A DNA stretch of 64,000 nt from Streptomyces sp. NBC_00554 (GTDB taxonomy: Bacteria; Actinomycetota; Actinomycetes; Streptomycetales; Streptomycetaceae), in contig NZ_CP107799.1 of the NCBI RefSeq assembly GCF_041431135.1, positions 8,944,501 to 9,008,500 on the forward strand, in the 5' to 3' direction. Numbering within the stretch: position 1 is the first letter of the stretch; every line of letters starts with the position of its first letter. The position numbers and the translations under genes are program-made. The notes beneath the pieces are model-generated. The model was not told where the DNA came from. It saw only the letters and a list, made by a program, of their open reading frames with translations, and made no database searches. Positions 8,528-16,761 of this stretch are shown here, one piece after another.

Positions 8528-9336
8528 GAGCGGATCTCCTGAGTGCAGCACTTGATTCCGCCGCCGGCCTTGTGGAACTCCGAGAGGTCGACGGGGACAG
8601 GGACGTAACCGTGGTCCGCGAGCCGGCCGGCGAGCGCCTCGGCGCCCGGCGAGACGAAGACGTGCCGGCCGTCGGAGACGGAGTTGAGGCCGAAGGCCAT
8701 GGCGTCCTCGCGGGTGGCGAGCACCGCGTCCGGGAAGAGCCGCGCGAGCACCTCGCGGCTGCCGGGCGAGAACGCCTCCGGGTAGTAGCAGATGTTCTCG
8801 TCGTCGAGCACGAACAGCGCGGTGTCCAGGTGGTAGAAGAGCGGGTCCACCAGCTGGAGGCTGATCACAGGGACGCCGAAGAACTCCTGCACCTCGCGAT
8901 GGGCCTCGCGGGTCGTACGGAATCCGGTGCCGGCCAGGACGTACCTGCCCACGGGGATCAGATCGCCCTCGCCCTCGCACACCGACTCCGGGCGGTAGAC
9001 GTCGAAGCCGGCCGACTTGAACCAGGTCTCGTACGCCGAGGACTCGGGGCGGCGCTGGGGGGCATGGAAGTACGAGCCGAAGACGCGGCCCGCCAGGACG
9101 AGCGCGGAGTTCGCCGCGAACACCATGTCCGGGAGGTCGGCGACCGGCTCGACGGAGTCGACGGTGTGGCCGTGGGTGCGGTAGGCGCGGATCAGCGCCT
9201 GCCACTGGTCGCGGGCGAGGTCCACGTCCACGGGTGTGTCCGGGTGCATCCAGGGATTGATCGCGTACTGCACGGCGAAGTGTCTGGGTTCGCAGACGAG
9301 AAAACGCCGGGGGCGTTGCACACGGCTGTCGGGCAC
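8524..9336 (-). CDS. ddaH: N(G),N(G)-dimethylarginine dimethylaminohydrolase (amidinotransferase family)
   Basis: A 270-residue guanidino-modifying enzyme that hydrolyses methylated arginines to citrulline and a methylamine; some relatives use free arginine. The catalytic Cys263 is in GGGIKCCTQE near the C-terminus and His169 in FYHLDTALF. The GTG at 9336 is chosen because GGAGG lies 9 nt upstream and the conserved RRFLVCEPRHF follows at once; an ATG at 9411 adds an unlikely 25-residue extension. It is the first gene of the ddaH-rocD pair. Confidence 0.88.
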   Translation of the reverse strand: MPDSRVQRPRRFLVCEPRHFAVQYAINPWMHPDTPVDVDLARDQWQALIRAYRTHGHTVDSVEPVADLPDMVFAANSALVLAGRVFGSYFHAPQRRPESSAYETWFKSAGFDVYRPESVCEGEGDLIPVGRYVLAGTGFRTTREAHREVQEFFGVPVISLQLVDPLFYHLDTALFVLDDENICYYPEAFSPGSREVLARLFPDAVLATREDAMAFGLNSVSDGRHVFVSPGAEALAGRLADHGYVPVPVDLSEFHKAGGGIKCCTQEIRS

Positions 9337-9459
9337 AGAGAGGTTCCTCCGCTTCCTGCGGTGTTGGCTGACGGTGCCTCCACGGTAAGAAACGGGGGAT
9401 ACGTGCGACAAGCGACGAGGGCTGCGTGTCTGCGCAGGATTGCTGCGTCTTCAGACGTC

Positions 9460-9963
9460 TCAGCGCATGTTTGATGCGTCACCCGGGGCGGGGTGGGTCG
9501 CCCCCGCCTCCGGAGCCTCCGGCAGCAGATGGGACAGCACCATGTAGCTGATCGTCTTCCGGATGAACGGCTCGTCCCTGATCCGCTCAAGCACCTCCTC
9601 GAAGTGCTCCACATCGGTGGCCCGTACGTGCAGCAGCGCGTCCGCACCGCCGGTCACGGTCATGGCCGCGGCGATCTCGGGGTAGTTGCGCACGACCTCG
9701 GCAATCCGCCGGGGCGGGGCCGCGCCCTCGCAGTACACCTCCACGTACGCCTCCGTACGCCAGCCGAGCGCCGCCGGCTTCACCGTGGCCGTGAACCCGG
9801 TGATCACGCCGGTCTCGCGCAGCCGGTCCACACGGCGCTTGACCGCCGTGGCCGAGAGCCCGACCGCCGCGCCGATCTCCGCGAAACTGGTCCGCGCGTT
9901 CGCCATCAAGGCTGTGATGATCTTGCGGTCGATGTCGTCGAACATCGCGGGCTTGCTGCTCAT
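9460..9963 (-). CDS. Lrp/AsnC family transcriptional regulator
   Basis: 167 residues: an N-terminal AsnC-type helix-turn-helix (FDDIDRKIITALMANARTSF through RVDRLRETGVITG) followed by a RAM ligand-binding domain with TVTGGADALLHVRATD. Such proteins form octamers that respond to amino acids. It lies 123 bp upstream of ddaH-rocD on the same strand and divergent from the LytTR regulator. Control of the arginine/ornithine genes is inferred. An upstream extension to 10419 has no coding features. Confidence 0.9.
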   Translation of the reverse strand: MSSKPAMFDDIDRKIITALMANARTSFAEIGAAVGLSATAVKRRVDRLRETGVITGFTATVKPAALGWRTEAYVEVYCEGAAPPRRIAEVVRNYPEIAAAMTVTGGADALLHVRATDVEHFEEVLERIRDEPFIRKTISYMVLSHLLPEAPEAGATHPAPGDASNMR

Positions 9964-10108
9964 GGCGGCACTGTATCCAGCGACACCCGCCAGGCCCGTG
10001 CGGCGGCGACGTCCACGCCGCTCCCCGGCGGCATCCACGCCCGTCCAGCGGCAACCTCCACGTCCCGCACATGTCCAGACGTGGGAATTCCTCCTACACT
10101 CCACCTTC

Positions 10109-10864
10109 ATGCTGCGCGCCCTCGCCGTCGACGACGAACAACCGTCCCTCGAGGAACTCCTGTATCTGCTGAACGCCGATCCCCGGGTCGCCGGCGCCGA
10201 GGGCGCGAGCGACGCGACCGAGGCGCTGCGCCGGATCAACCGGGCGCTGGAGTCCGGCCCGGACGGCCCGGAGGCGATCGACGTCGTCTTCCTCGACATC
10301 AACATGCCCGGACTCGACGGCCTCGACCTGGCCCGGCTGCTCACCGGATTCGCCAAGCCGCCGCTCGTCGTGTTCGTCACCGCCCACGAGGGCTTCGCCG
10401 TCCAGGCCTTCGACCTCAAGGCCGTCGACTACGTCCTGAAGCCGGTACGCAGAGAGCGCCTCGCCGAGGCCGTACGCCGGGCCGCCCAGCTCATGGACGC
10501 CGCCCCGCTGATACCCGTGCACGAACCCGACCCGGACCACATATCCGTCGAGCTCGGCGGGGTGACCCGCTTCGTGGCCGTCGAGGACATCACCCACGTC
10601 GAGGCACACGGCGACTACGCGCGTCTGCACACCGCCCAGGGCACCCACCTCGTACGCATCCCGCTGTCCACCCTCGAAGAGCGCTGGCGCTCCCGGGGCT
10701 TCGTCCGCATCCACCGCCGCCATCTCGTCGCCCTGCGCCACATAGGCGAACTCCGGCTTGACGCGGGCACGGTGAGCGTCCTCGTGGACTCCGTCGAACT
10801 CCAGGTCAGCCGCCGTCACGCCCGCGAACTGCGCGACCTGCTGCTGCGCCGGACCACGAGCTGA
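10109..10864 (+). CDS. LytTR-family response regulator
   Basis: 251 residues: a receiver domain with the phospho-acceptor Asp63 in VVFLDINMPGLDG, Thr91 and Lys111 (DYVLKP), then a LytTR DNA-binding domain (about residues 145-250) with FVRIHRRHLVAL. The start at 10109 begins directly with the first receiver strand (LRALAVDDEQ). The cognate kinase is probably the LytS-type gene at 13150, with a small membrane protein and a symporter between them. Control of the symporter is inferred from linkage. Confidence 0.93.
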   Translation: MLRALAVDDEQPSLEELLYLLNADPRVAGAEGASDATEALRRINRALESGPDGPEAIDVVFLDINMPGLDGLDLARLLTGFAKPPLVVFVTAHEGFAVQAFDLKAVDYVLKPVRRERLAEAVRRAAQLMDAAPLIPVHEPDPDHISVELGGVTRFVAVEDITHVEAHGDYARLHTAQGTHLVRIPLSTLEERWRSRGFVRIHRRHLVALRHIGELRLDAGTVSVLVDSVELQVSRRHARELRDLLLRRTTS

Positions 10865-10873
10865 GGGGGCGGC

Positions 10874-11233
10874 GTGCCGCAGGATCCGACCGAACGCCGC
10901 GTCACGGTCACCGGTGTGCCCCGGCGCACCCGCAGGACGTCCGGCTACTACCGGCCCAGGACCGAGATCGACGAGCAGACCACCCTCGGCCACACCTATG
11001 TCCGCTCGCTCATGCGCAGCCAACTCCGGGTGGCACTCGTGGTGTTGGCGGTCCTGGTGCTGCTCGTCGGACCGCTGCCCCTGGTGTTCGCCGCGATGCC
11101 GGACGGCGCGACCCTGGAGTGGGCCGTGCTCGGATTCTGCGTGTACCCGCCGCTGGTGCTGCTCGCCCGCTGGTACGTGCGCCGCGCCGAACGCAACGAG
11201 AGGGACTTCGTGCGCCTGGTCGAGGACCGCTGA
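10874..11233 (+). CDS. Small two-helix membrane protein, probable symporter partner
   Basis: 119 residues from a GTG start with GAGGGGGCGGC directly upstream. A basic, Arg-rich N-terminus is followed by two transmembrane segments (about residues 52-74 and 83-101) and a charged tail ending RNERDFVRLVEDR. The size, topology and position before a sodium/solute symporter recall the DUF485 (YjcH-like) proteins paired with acetate permeases, though family membership is not certain. It starts 9 bp after the response-regulator stop and ends 2 bp before the symporter start. Confidence 0.8.
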   Translation: MPQDPTERRVTVTGVPRRTRRTSGYYRPRTEIDEQTTLGHTYVRSLMRSQLRVALVVLAVLVLLVGPLPLVFAAMPDGATLEWAVLGFCVYPPLVLLARWYVRRAERNERDFVRLVEDR

Positions 11234-11235
11234 AC

Positions 11236-12963
11236 GTGGACCAGAACTACGCCGTCCCCGCGGTCGCCCTGGTGGTCGTGGCGACCGTCCTGGTCGGCGC
11301 GTTCGGCCTGCGCATCTCCCGGACCACCTCCGACTTCTACGTCGCCTCGCGCACCGTGGGGCCACGGCTCAACGCCGCCGCGATCAGCGGCGAATACCTC
11401 TCCGCCGCTTCCTTCCTGGGCATCGCGGGCCTGGTGCTCGTCCAGGGCCCCGACATGCTCTGGTACCCCGTCGGCTACACGGCCGGCTATCTCGTCCTGC
11501 TTCTGTTCGTCGCCGCCCCGCTACGCCGCTCCGGCGCGTACACCCTGCCCGACTTCGCGGAAGCCCGGCTCGGCTCACAGGCCGTGCGGCGCCTCGCCGG
11601 TGCCTTCGTCGTCGGTGTCGGCTGGCTGTATCTGCTGCCCCAACTGCAGGGCGCGGGACTGACGTTGGCCGTGCTGACAGACGCGCCCGACTGGTTCGGC
11701 GGGGTGCTCGTAGCGGTCGTCGTGGTCGCCACCGTCGCCGCGGGCGGCATGCGCAGCATCACCTTCGTGCAGGCCTTCCAGTACTGGCTCAAACTCACCG
11801 CCCTGCTGGTCCCCGCGCTCTTCCTGGTCCTCGCCTGGCAGAGCGACGGCGCCCCGCGCGACGCCTTCGACGAACCCGCCGCCTTCCGCGAGCAGAGCGT
11901 CGTCCGCGTCGACGACAGCCTCGACCTGAAGCTCTCCCAGCCGCTGGGCGTCACCGCGACGGGTACCGTCGACGGTCGACGGTACGAGGACGAGCGGGTC
12001 GAACTCCCGGCAGGCGTCCACCACATCCAGCGCGGCACCCGGCTGACCTTCACCAAGGGTGACCCGGTCCCGGCGGCCGACCGCGGCAGCAATGGCGGCA
12101 TGTCCACCTCGCTGGCCTCGGGCCGCGAGGAACGCCCCCTGTATGCCACGTACGGACTGATCCTCGCCACCTTCCTCGGCACGATGGGACTGCCCCACGT
12201 GGTCGTCCGCTTCTACACCAGCCCGCACGGCGTCGCCGCCCGCCGCACCACGGTCGCCGTACTCGGCCTGATCGGCGCCTTCTACCTCCTCCCGCCCGTC
12301 TACGGCGCGCTGGGCAGGCTCTACGCCCCCGAGCTCACCCTCACCGGGCAGGCGGACGCCGCCGTACTGCTGCTGCCCGACCGGATGATCGGCGGAGTCG
12401 GCGGCGACCTCCTGGGCGCGCTGGTCGCGGGCGGGGCCTTCGCGGCGTTCCTGTCGACCGCGTCCGGACTGACCATGGCCGTGGCCGGCGTGCTCACCCA
12501 GGATGTGCTGCCCTCGCGCGGAGTACGGCACTTCAGGCTGGGCACCGTGCTCGCCATGGCGGTGCCGGCCGCGGCGAGCATGCTCGTGGGCGGGCTGCCG
12601 GTCGCCGACGCCGTCGGGCTCGCCTTCGCCGTGTCCGCGTCCTCGTTCTGCCCGCTGCTCGTCCTCGGCATCTGGTGGCGGCGGCTGACCCCGCCGGGCG
12701 CGGCCGCCGGAATGCTGATCGGCGGCGGCTCCGCCCTCGTCGCCGTCGGCGCGACCATGGCGGGCTTTCCGGGCACCGGTCCGCTGCACGCCCTGCTCGC
12801 CTGGCCCGCACTCTGGTCGGTGCCGCTCGGGTTCGTGACGATGATCGTGGTGTCCCTCGCCACGCCGGGGCGGGTGCCGGTGGGCACCGCGGCGATCCTG
12901 GCGCGCTTCCATCTGCCGGAGGAGCTGGCCCGGGGCCAGGTGCGGGCGGAGGCCAAGGCATGA
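11236..12963 (+). CDS. Sodium/solute symporter (SSS family, ActP/MctP-like)
   Basis: 575 residues from a GTG start with GAGGA 9 nt upstream. It has about 13 hydrophobic segments, beginning VALVVVATVLVGAFGLRISR, and the SSS pattern FYVASRTVG...AAISGEYLSAASFLGIAGL. Relatives import acetate or other monocarboxylates with sodium. A long hydrophilic loop (about residues 205-290) precedes TYGLILATFLGTMGLPHVVVRF, as in acetate permeases. It lies between a response regulator and its kinase; substrate is not determined by sequence. Confidence 0.9.
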   Translation: MDQNYAVPAVALVVVATVLVGAFGLRISRTTSDFYVASRTVGPRLNAAAISGEYLSAASFLGIAGLVLVQGPDMLWYPVGYTAGYLVLLLFVAAPLRRSGAYTLPDFAEARLGSQAVRRLAGAFVVGVGWLYLLPQLQGAGLTLAVLTDAPDWFGGVLVAVVVVATVAAGGMRSITFVQAFQYWLKLTALLVPALFLVLAWQSDGAPRDAFDEPAAFREQSVVRVDDSLDLKLSQPLGVTATGTVDGRRYEDERVELPAGVHHIQRGTRLTFTKGDPVPAADRGSNGGMSTSLASGREERPLYATYGLILATFLGTMGLPHVVVRFYTSPHGVAARRTTVAVLGLIGAFYLLPPVYGALGRLYAPELTLTGQADAAVLLLPDRMIGGVGGDLLGALVAGGAFAAFLSTASGLTMAVAGVLTQDVLPSRGVRHFRLGTVLAMAVPAAASMLVGGLPVADAVGLAFAVSASSFCPLLVLGIWWRRLTPPGAAAGMLIGGGSALVAVGATMAGFPGTGPLHALLAWPALWSVPLGFVTMIVVSLATPGRVPVGTAAILARFHLPEELARGQVRAEAKA

Positions 12964-13149
12964 GGCGGCACGGCGGGGGGAGGCCGCGTGATGGGGTGAT
13001 ACGTGCCCGAGGAGGCCACGTATTGAGGTGGCACGGCGCGTGGAGGCCGCGTCATGGGGTGGCATGCGCGCGCGGTGACCGAGCCATGAGGCGACAGGCG
13101 CTCGCGGAGGTCACGTCATGAGGCGACACGTGCGCACGGAGGTCACGTC
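12960..13149 (+). repeat. Six degenerate 31-32 bp tandem repeats, each with start-codon and RBS-like elements
   Basis: The interval from the symporter stop to the kinase start is filled exactly by six units of 31, 31, 32, 32, 32 and 32 bp. The last two begin ATGAGGCGACA and end GGAGGTCACGTC, immediately followed by the next ATG; older units are more diverged. Units 4, 5 and 6 each encode an 11-codon ORF whose TGA overlaps the next unit's ATG (ATGA). A 53-codon frame (12960-13121) spans units 1-5, starting on the symporter stop. The final GGAGG is the kinase ribosome-binding site. Confidence 0.85.
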
Positions 13150-14355
13150 ATGAGCGGCTTCATCGCGGGGCTCTGCGTCGCCGTACTCCCGCTCCTCGCC
13201 GCCGGTTTCTGGCTCGGCAGGCGCACCGCGCGGCCCGGGAGCCTCGGGGGGCTCGGCACCCCCGTCGAGCACGCCACCTTCCAGACCCTGCACACCGCTT
13301 CGCTCGCCGCACCCCCACTGCGCGCGGGCCTCACCGAGGAGACGGCGGGCCGGTCCGCCCGCCGCCTGCGCACTCTCCTCGGCACCGACGCGCTGTGCCT
13401 GACCGACCAGGAGACCGTCCTCGCCTGGGACGGAGTGGGGGAGCACCACCGCACCGAGATCATGGCGCGGCTCGCAGGACCGCTGGAAACCGGCCGAGGC
13501 GAGGCCTTCCGTCTCACCTGCGAGGAACCCGACTGCCCGCTGCGCTGGGCCGTCGTCGCCCCGCTCACCGTCGACGAGCGGGTACACGGAGCGCTCGTCG
13601 CCTGCGCGCCCCGCGAGTCCGCCGTCCTGGTCCGGGCCGCGGGCGAGGTCGCCCGCTGGGTCTCGGTGCAACTGGAACTCGCCGACCTCGACCAGTCCCG
13701 TACCCGCCTGATCGAGGCCGAGATCAAGGCGCTTCGCGCCCAGATATCCCCGCACTTCATCTTCAACTCGCTCGCGGTGATCGCCTCGTTCGTCCGCACT
13801 GACCCCGAGCGCGCCCGCGAACTGCTCCTGGAATTCGCCGACTTCACCCGCTACTCGTTCCGCAGGCACGGCGACTTCACCACCCTCGCCGACGAACTGC
13901 ACGCCATCGACCACTACTTGGCGCTGGTCAGGGCCCGCTTCGGGGACCGCCTCTCGGTCACGCTGCAGATCGCGCCCGAGGTGCTGCCGGTGGCGCTGCC
14001 CTTCCTCTGCCTCCAGCCGCTCGTGGAGAACGCCGTCAAGCACGGACTCGAGGGCAAGACCGACAAGAGCCACATCAGCATCACCGCGCAGGACGCGGGC
14101 GCCGAGGCACTCGTCGTCATCGAGGACAACGGCACAGGCATGGACCCCGACCGGCTGCGCCGCATCCTGGCCGGAGAGGTCAGCCCCTCGGACGGCATCG
14201 GACTGTCCAACGTCGACGACCGGCTGCGCCAGGTGTACGGGGACGACTACGGCCTTGTCATCGAGACCGCGGTGGGAGCGGGCATGAAGATCACCGCCCG
14301 GCTGCCGAAATACCAGCCGGGCGTACATTCGGCCGCGCCGCTCCCGCGCCAGTGA
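13150..14355 (+). CDS. LytS-type sensor histidine kinase
   Basis: 401 residues: one N-terminal membrane helix (about 4-23), a GAF-like region (about 60-165), then a His_kinase domain with the phospho-acceptor His202 in AQISPHFIFNSL. A HATPase follows, with N-box LQPLVENAVKHGLEG and DNGTGM/GIGLSNVDDRL. It lacks the multi-helix 5TM-LYT sensor of classical LytS, so it probably senses a cytoplasmic signal. RBS GGAGG lies 7 nt before the ATG, within the last tandem repeat. Partner is the LytTR regulator at 10109. The arrangement recalls pyruvate-sensing BtsSR/YpdAB systems that control a transporter. Confidence 0.93.
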   Translation: MSGFIAGLCVAVLPLLAAGFWLGRRTARPGSLGGLGTPVEHATFQTLHTASLAAPPLRAGLTEETAGRSARRLRTLLGTDALCLTDQETVLAWDGVGEHHRTEIMARLAGPLETGRGEAFRLTCEEPDCPLRWAVVAPLTVDERVHGALVACAPRESAVLVRAAGEVARWVSVQLELADLDQSRTRLIEAEIKALRAQISPHFIFNSLAVIASFVRTDPERARELLLEFADFTRYSFRRHGDFTTLADELHAIDHYLALVRARFGDRLSVTLQIAPEVLPVALPFLCLQPLVENAVKHGLEGKTDKSHISITAQDAGAEALVVIEDNGTGMDPDRLRRILAGEVSPSDGIGLSNVDDRLRQVYGDDYGLVIETAVGAGMKITARLPKYQPGVHSAAPLPRQ

Positions 14356-14358
14356 GCC

Positions 14359-14541
14359 TCAGGTGCTGCGCGAGGCCACCATCCCCAGCGTGATCAGGCC
14401 GAGCACGACCCAGCCGAACCACAGCCAGCCGTTGCTGCCGAGCGCCACCGTGTAGGCCGTCACGACGACGAGCCCGCCCACGGTGAGCACTCCCATCGTC
14501 TTCGTCGAACCAGGCGTAGAACCGGGCATCGAACCGGGCAT
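14359..14541 (-). CDS. Small two-helix membrane protein
   Basis: 60 residues from the ATG at 14541, which has GAGGAGGG 7 nt upstream. The N-terminus repeats PGSMPGSTPGST, then two membrane segments follow (GVLTVGGLVVVTAYTVAL and WLWFGWVVLGLITLGMV). Function unknown. Its 3' end is 3 bp from the stop of the convergent kinase gene, so the two transcripts must overlap or terminate within each other. Confidence 0.7.
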   Translation of the reverse strand: MPGSMPGSTPGSTKTMGVLTVGGLVVVTAYTVALGSNGWLWFGWVVLGLITLGMVASRST

Positions 14542-14634
14542 CTCAGCACCCTCCTCGGGGCGGGTCCGCGACGTGGGCCGTGGCCTTGGGCCCATTTTCA
14601 CCCGGCAGGGCGTGATTCGCCAGGGCCGGGCCGC

Positions 14635-16722
14635 CTACTCGCCTCCGCGCATCAGGGTCTTGTCGAGGTGCTCGACGGCGCAGACCACGAGGTAGTACTT
14701 CTTGGCCCACAGCCCTGTGCTGCGCAGACCATGACTCCAGTACTGGTCGGAGCTGTAGTCGAACTCCTCCGGCGGGGCGTCCTTCGCGCACTGCTTGTCC
14801 GCCTCTTTGTCGGGGTCCTGGCCGGGCGAGACGCTCTTGAGGTGCGTGATCTGCACGACCCGCCCCATGTGCTCCTTGTCGCAGGCGACCAGGTCGTAGT
14901 GCGTGTTCGCACGCGCGTCCCCGTCCACATGGCCGAGGCAGTCCTCCCGCTGTATCTGGGTCGCGTCCTCGAAGGTCATCCCGTACGGGCGCAGCTCGCC
15001 CAGCGGGCCGTACACCGGCCCGTGCTTCCCGACCAGCAGGCAGGCGACATTGCCGCCGGTGGCGTCGAAGCCCTCGCGCGTGGGCACCACCGCCATGCTC
15101 CGTACGTTCCACGCGAGTTTCCCCGCGGTCTCCTCCGTCAGCTCCTCGCACCGGGCCGCTCCCCGCTTGCTCGCCTCCTCGTACGAGGCGGTCTTGTACA
15201 GCGCCATCACCTGCCCGTCCGGGACCATGTCCTTGCAGCTCGGATCGAGCGTGAGCGGAGGCACCCCGGCCACGGAGGAGGGCGGCGGATCGCCCCGGAC
15301 GCAGTCGCCCTTCCGGAGCGGTTCGGAGAGTCCGACCGTGCCGCCGTACGGTTTCACGGGCTTGTTCGCCATGGCGTACCAGACCCCGCCCGCGGCGAGT
15401 CCCAGCGCGAGGAGCAGCGCCGCAAGGCCTTGCAGCAGGAGGGGGCGTTTGCGGCGACGCCTGCCCGAGGGGCCGGATACCGGAGTGGGCGGGCCTCCGG
15501 ACCAGGGCGGGCCGTAGCCGTGACCGGGCTGCGGGGTGCTCGGGTTGCTGGGCGGCGGTGGGCCGAAGACCTGGCCCGGCCGTGAGCCGTACGCGGCCGG
15601 GGCGGCGGGTGCCTGGGACGTGGGGGCGTATGCGGGGTGGGCGGTGGGGGAGGGAGCAGGGGACGGAGTGGCGTGGGCGGGCGGGGTGTAGGGGCCGGGT
15701 GCGGCGAGGCCCTGGTCCTGGGCCGGGCCGCCGGAGCTGCGGCCCGGTGGTGTCGCACCCGGCGGAAGCAGGCTCGCCGGAGTCCCGTCTGAGGTGACGA
15801 GCCCCGCCCAGGGCGGTTGCGACCCTCCGTCCACCTGGGTACTCGGGTGCGGCTGGGGCGTGATGATCCGGGCGAGCGCCGCCGCCGTGTCCTCCGCCGA
15901 GATCCGCAGCGCGGGATCCTTGGTCAGCAGCGCCTCGATGACGGGCCCCAGGGCCCCGGCCCGCTGTGGCGGCGGCGGCTCCTCCAGGACCACGGCGGTG
16001 ACCGCGGCGAGATCGGTGTCGCGGTCGAACGGACCGAAGCCCTCCACACCGAAGTACAGGGTGCAGCCCAGCGAGAAGAGATCGGCCGCCGCGGTCGGCG
16101 GCCCGCCCGTGGCACGCTCCGGCGCCAGATATCCGGCCGTGCCCACCAGGATGGACGTCAGGGTCCAGCGCGTCTCGGCGGAGTCCGGCTGGACGGAGAT
16201 GCCGTAGTCGGTGAGCAGGACCCTGGAGCCGGGCGCGCCCGTGCGGTCCGGCGCGAGCAGGATGTTGGCGGGTTTGACGTCCCGGTGCATGATGCCGCGT
16301 TCATGACCGGCGGTCAGCGCGTCCAGGACCGCGAGGCCGATCCGGGCGCACTCGTCGGGGGCCAGCGGGCCGCGCCGCGCCAGCCGGTCGCGCAGGTCCT
16401 CCGCTCCCGCCACGTACTCCATCACGATCCACGGCAGACCCTCGTGCTCCAGGACGTCGTGCACGGTCACCACATGCGGGTGCCCCCGCAGCACCGCCGC
16501 GTGCCGGGCCTCGGCGCGGGCCCGTGCGATCCGGGACTCGTGCTCCTCACCGGCCCCCGGCGCCGAGCGGAACCTGATCTCCTTGAGCGCGACGTCGCAG
16601 TCGAGCCGCCGGTCGTGGGCGAGCCAGACATGGCCCATCCCGCCGGAGCCCACCTGGTCCGTGAGCTCGTACCGGCCGGCGATGATCCGGCCCACTCCCG
16701 ACTGTGGTGATCCTTGTGCCAT
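14635..16722 (-). CDS. Membrane Ser/Thr protein kinase with Cys-rich ectodomain
   Basis: 695 residues. An N-terminal Hanks-type kinase domain (about 18-290) has the Gly-loop VGSGGMG, Lys47, catalytic HRDVKPAN (Asp148), and DYG (172-174) in place of the usual DFG. A Pro-rich linker follows, then a transmembrane helix near 430-452. The ectodomain appears to contain two copies of a GDC...C...C...NVACL pattern resembling septum-formation-type (DUF4190-like) domains. It has no PASTA repeats, but the lipoprotein 39 bp upstream in the same direction does. Likely signal transduction at the cell envelope. Confidence 0.92.
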   Translation of the reverse strand: MAQGSPQSGVGRIIAGRYELTDQVGSGGMGHVWLAHDRRLDCDVALKEIRFRSAPGAGEEHESRIARARAEARHAAVLRGHPHVVTVHDVLEHEGLPWIVMEYVAGAEDLRDRLARRGPLAPDECARIGLAVLDALTAGHERGIMHRDVKPANILLAPDRTGAPGSRVLLTDYGISVQPDSAETRWTLTSILVGTAGYLAPERATGGPPTAAADLFSLGCTLYFGVEGFGPFDRDTDLAAVTAVVLEEPPPPQRAGALGPVIEALLTKDPALRISAEDTAAALARIITPQPHPSTQVDGGSQPPWAGLVTSDGTPASLLPPGATPPGRSSGGPAQDQGLAAPGPYTPPAHATPSPAPSPTAHPAYAPTSQAPAAPAAYGSRPGQVFGPPPPSNPSTPQPGHGYGPPWSGGPPTPVSGPSGRRRRKRPLLLQGLAALLLALGLAAGGVWYAMANKPVKPYGGTVGLSEPLRKGDCVRGDPPPSSVAGVPPLTLDPSCKDMVPDGQVMALYKTASYEEASKRGAARCEELTEETAGKLAWNVRSMAVVPTREGFDATGGNVACLLVGKHGPVYGPLGELRPYGMTFEDATQIQREDCLGHVDGDARANTHYDLVACDKEHMGRVVQITHLKSVSPGQDPDKEADKQCAKDAPPEEFDYSSDQYWSHGLRSTGLWAKKYYLVVCAVEHLDKTLMRGGE

Positions 16723-16761
16723 CCGGTCGCTCCCCGGGTTCTGCGCTGGTTCGTACGCGGG

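Noticed and set aside
12960..13149. CRISPR array
   Set aside because: The six units are directly adjacent with no spacers, are degenerate, and no cas gene is present.
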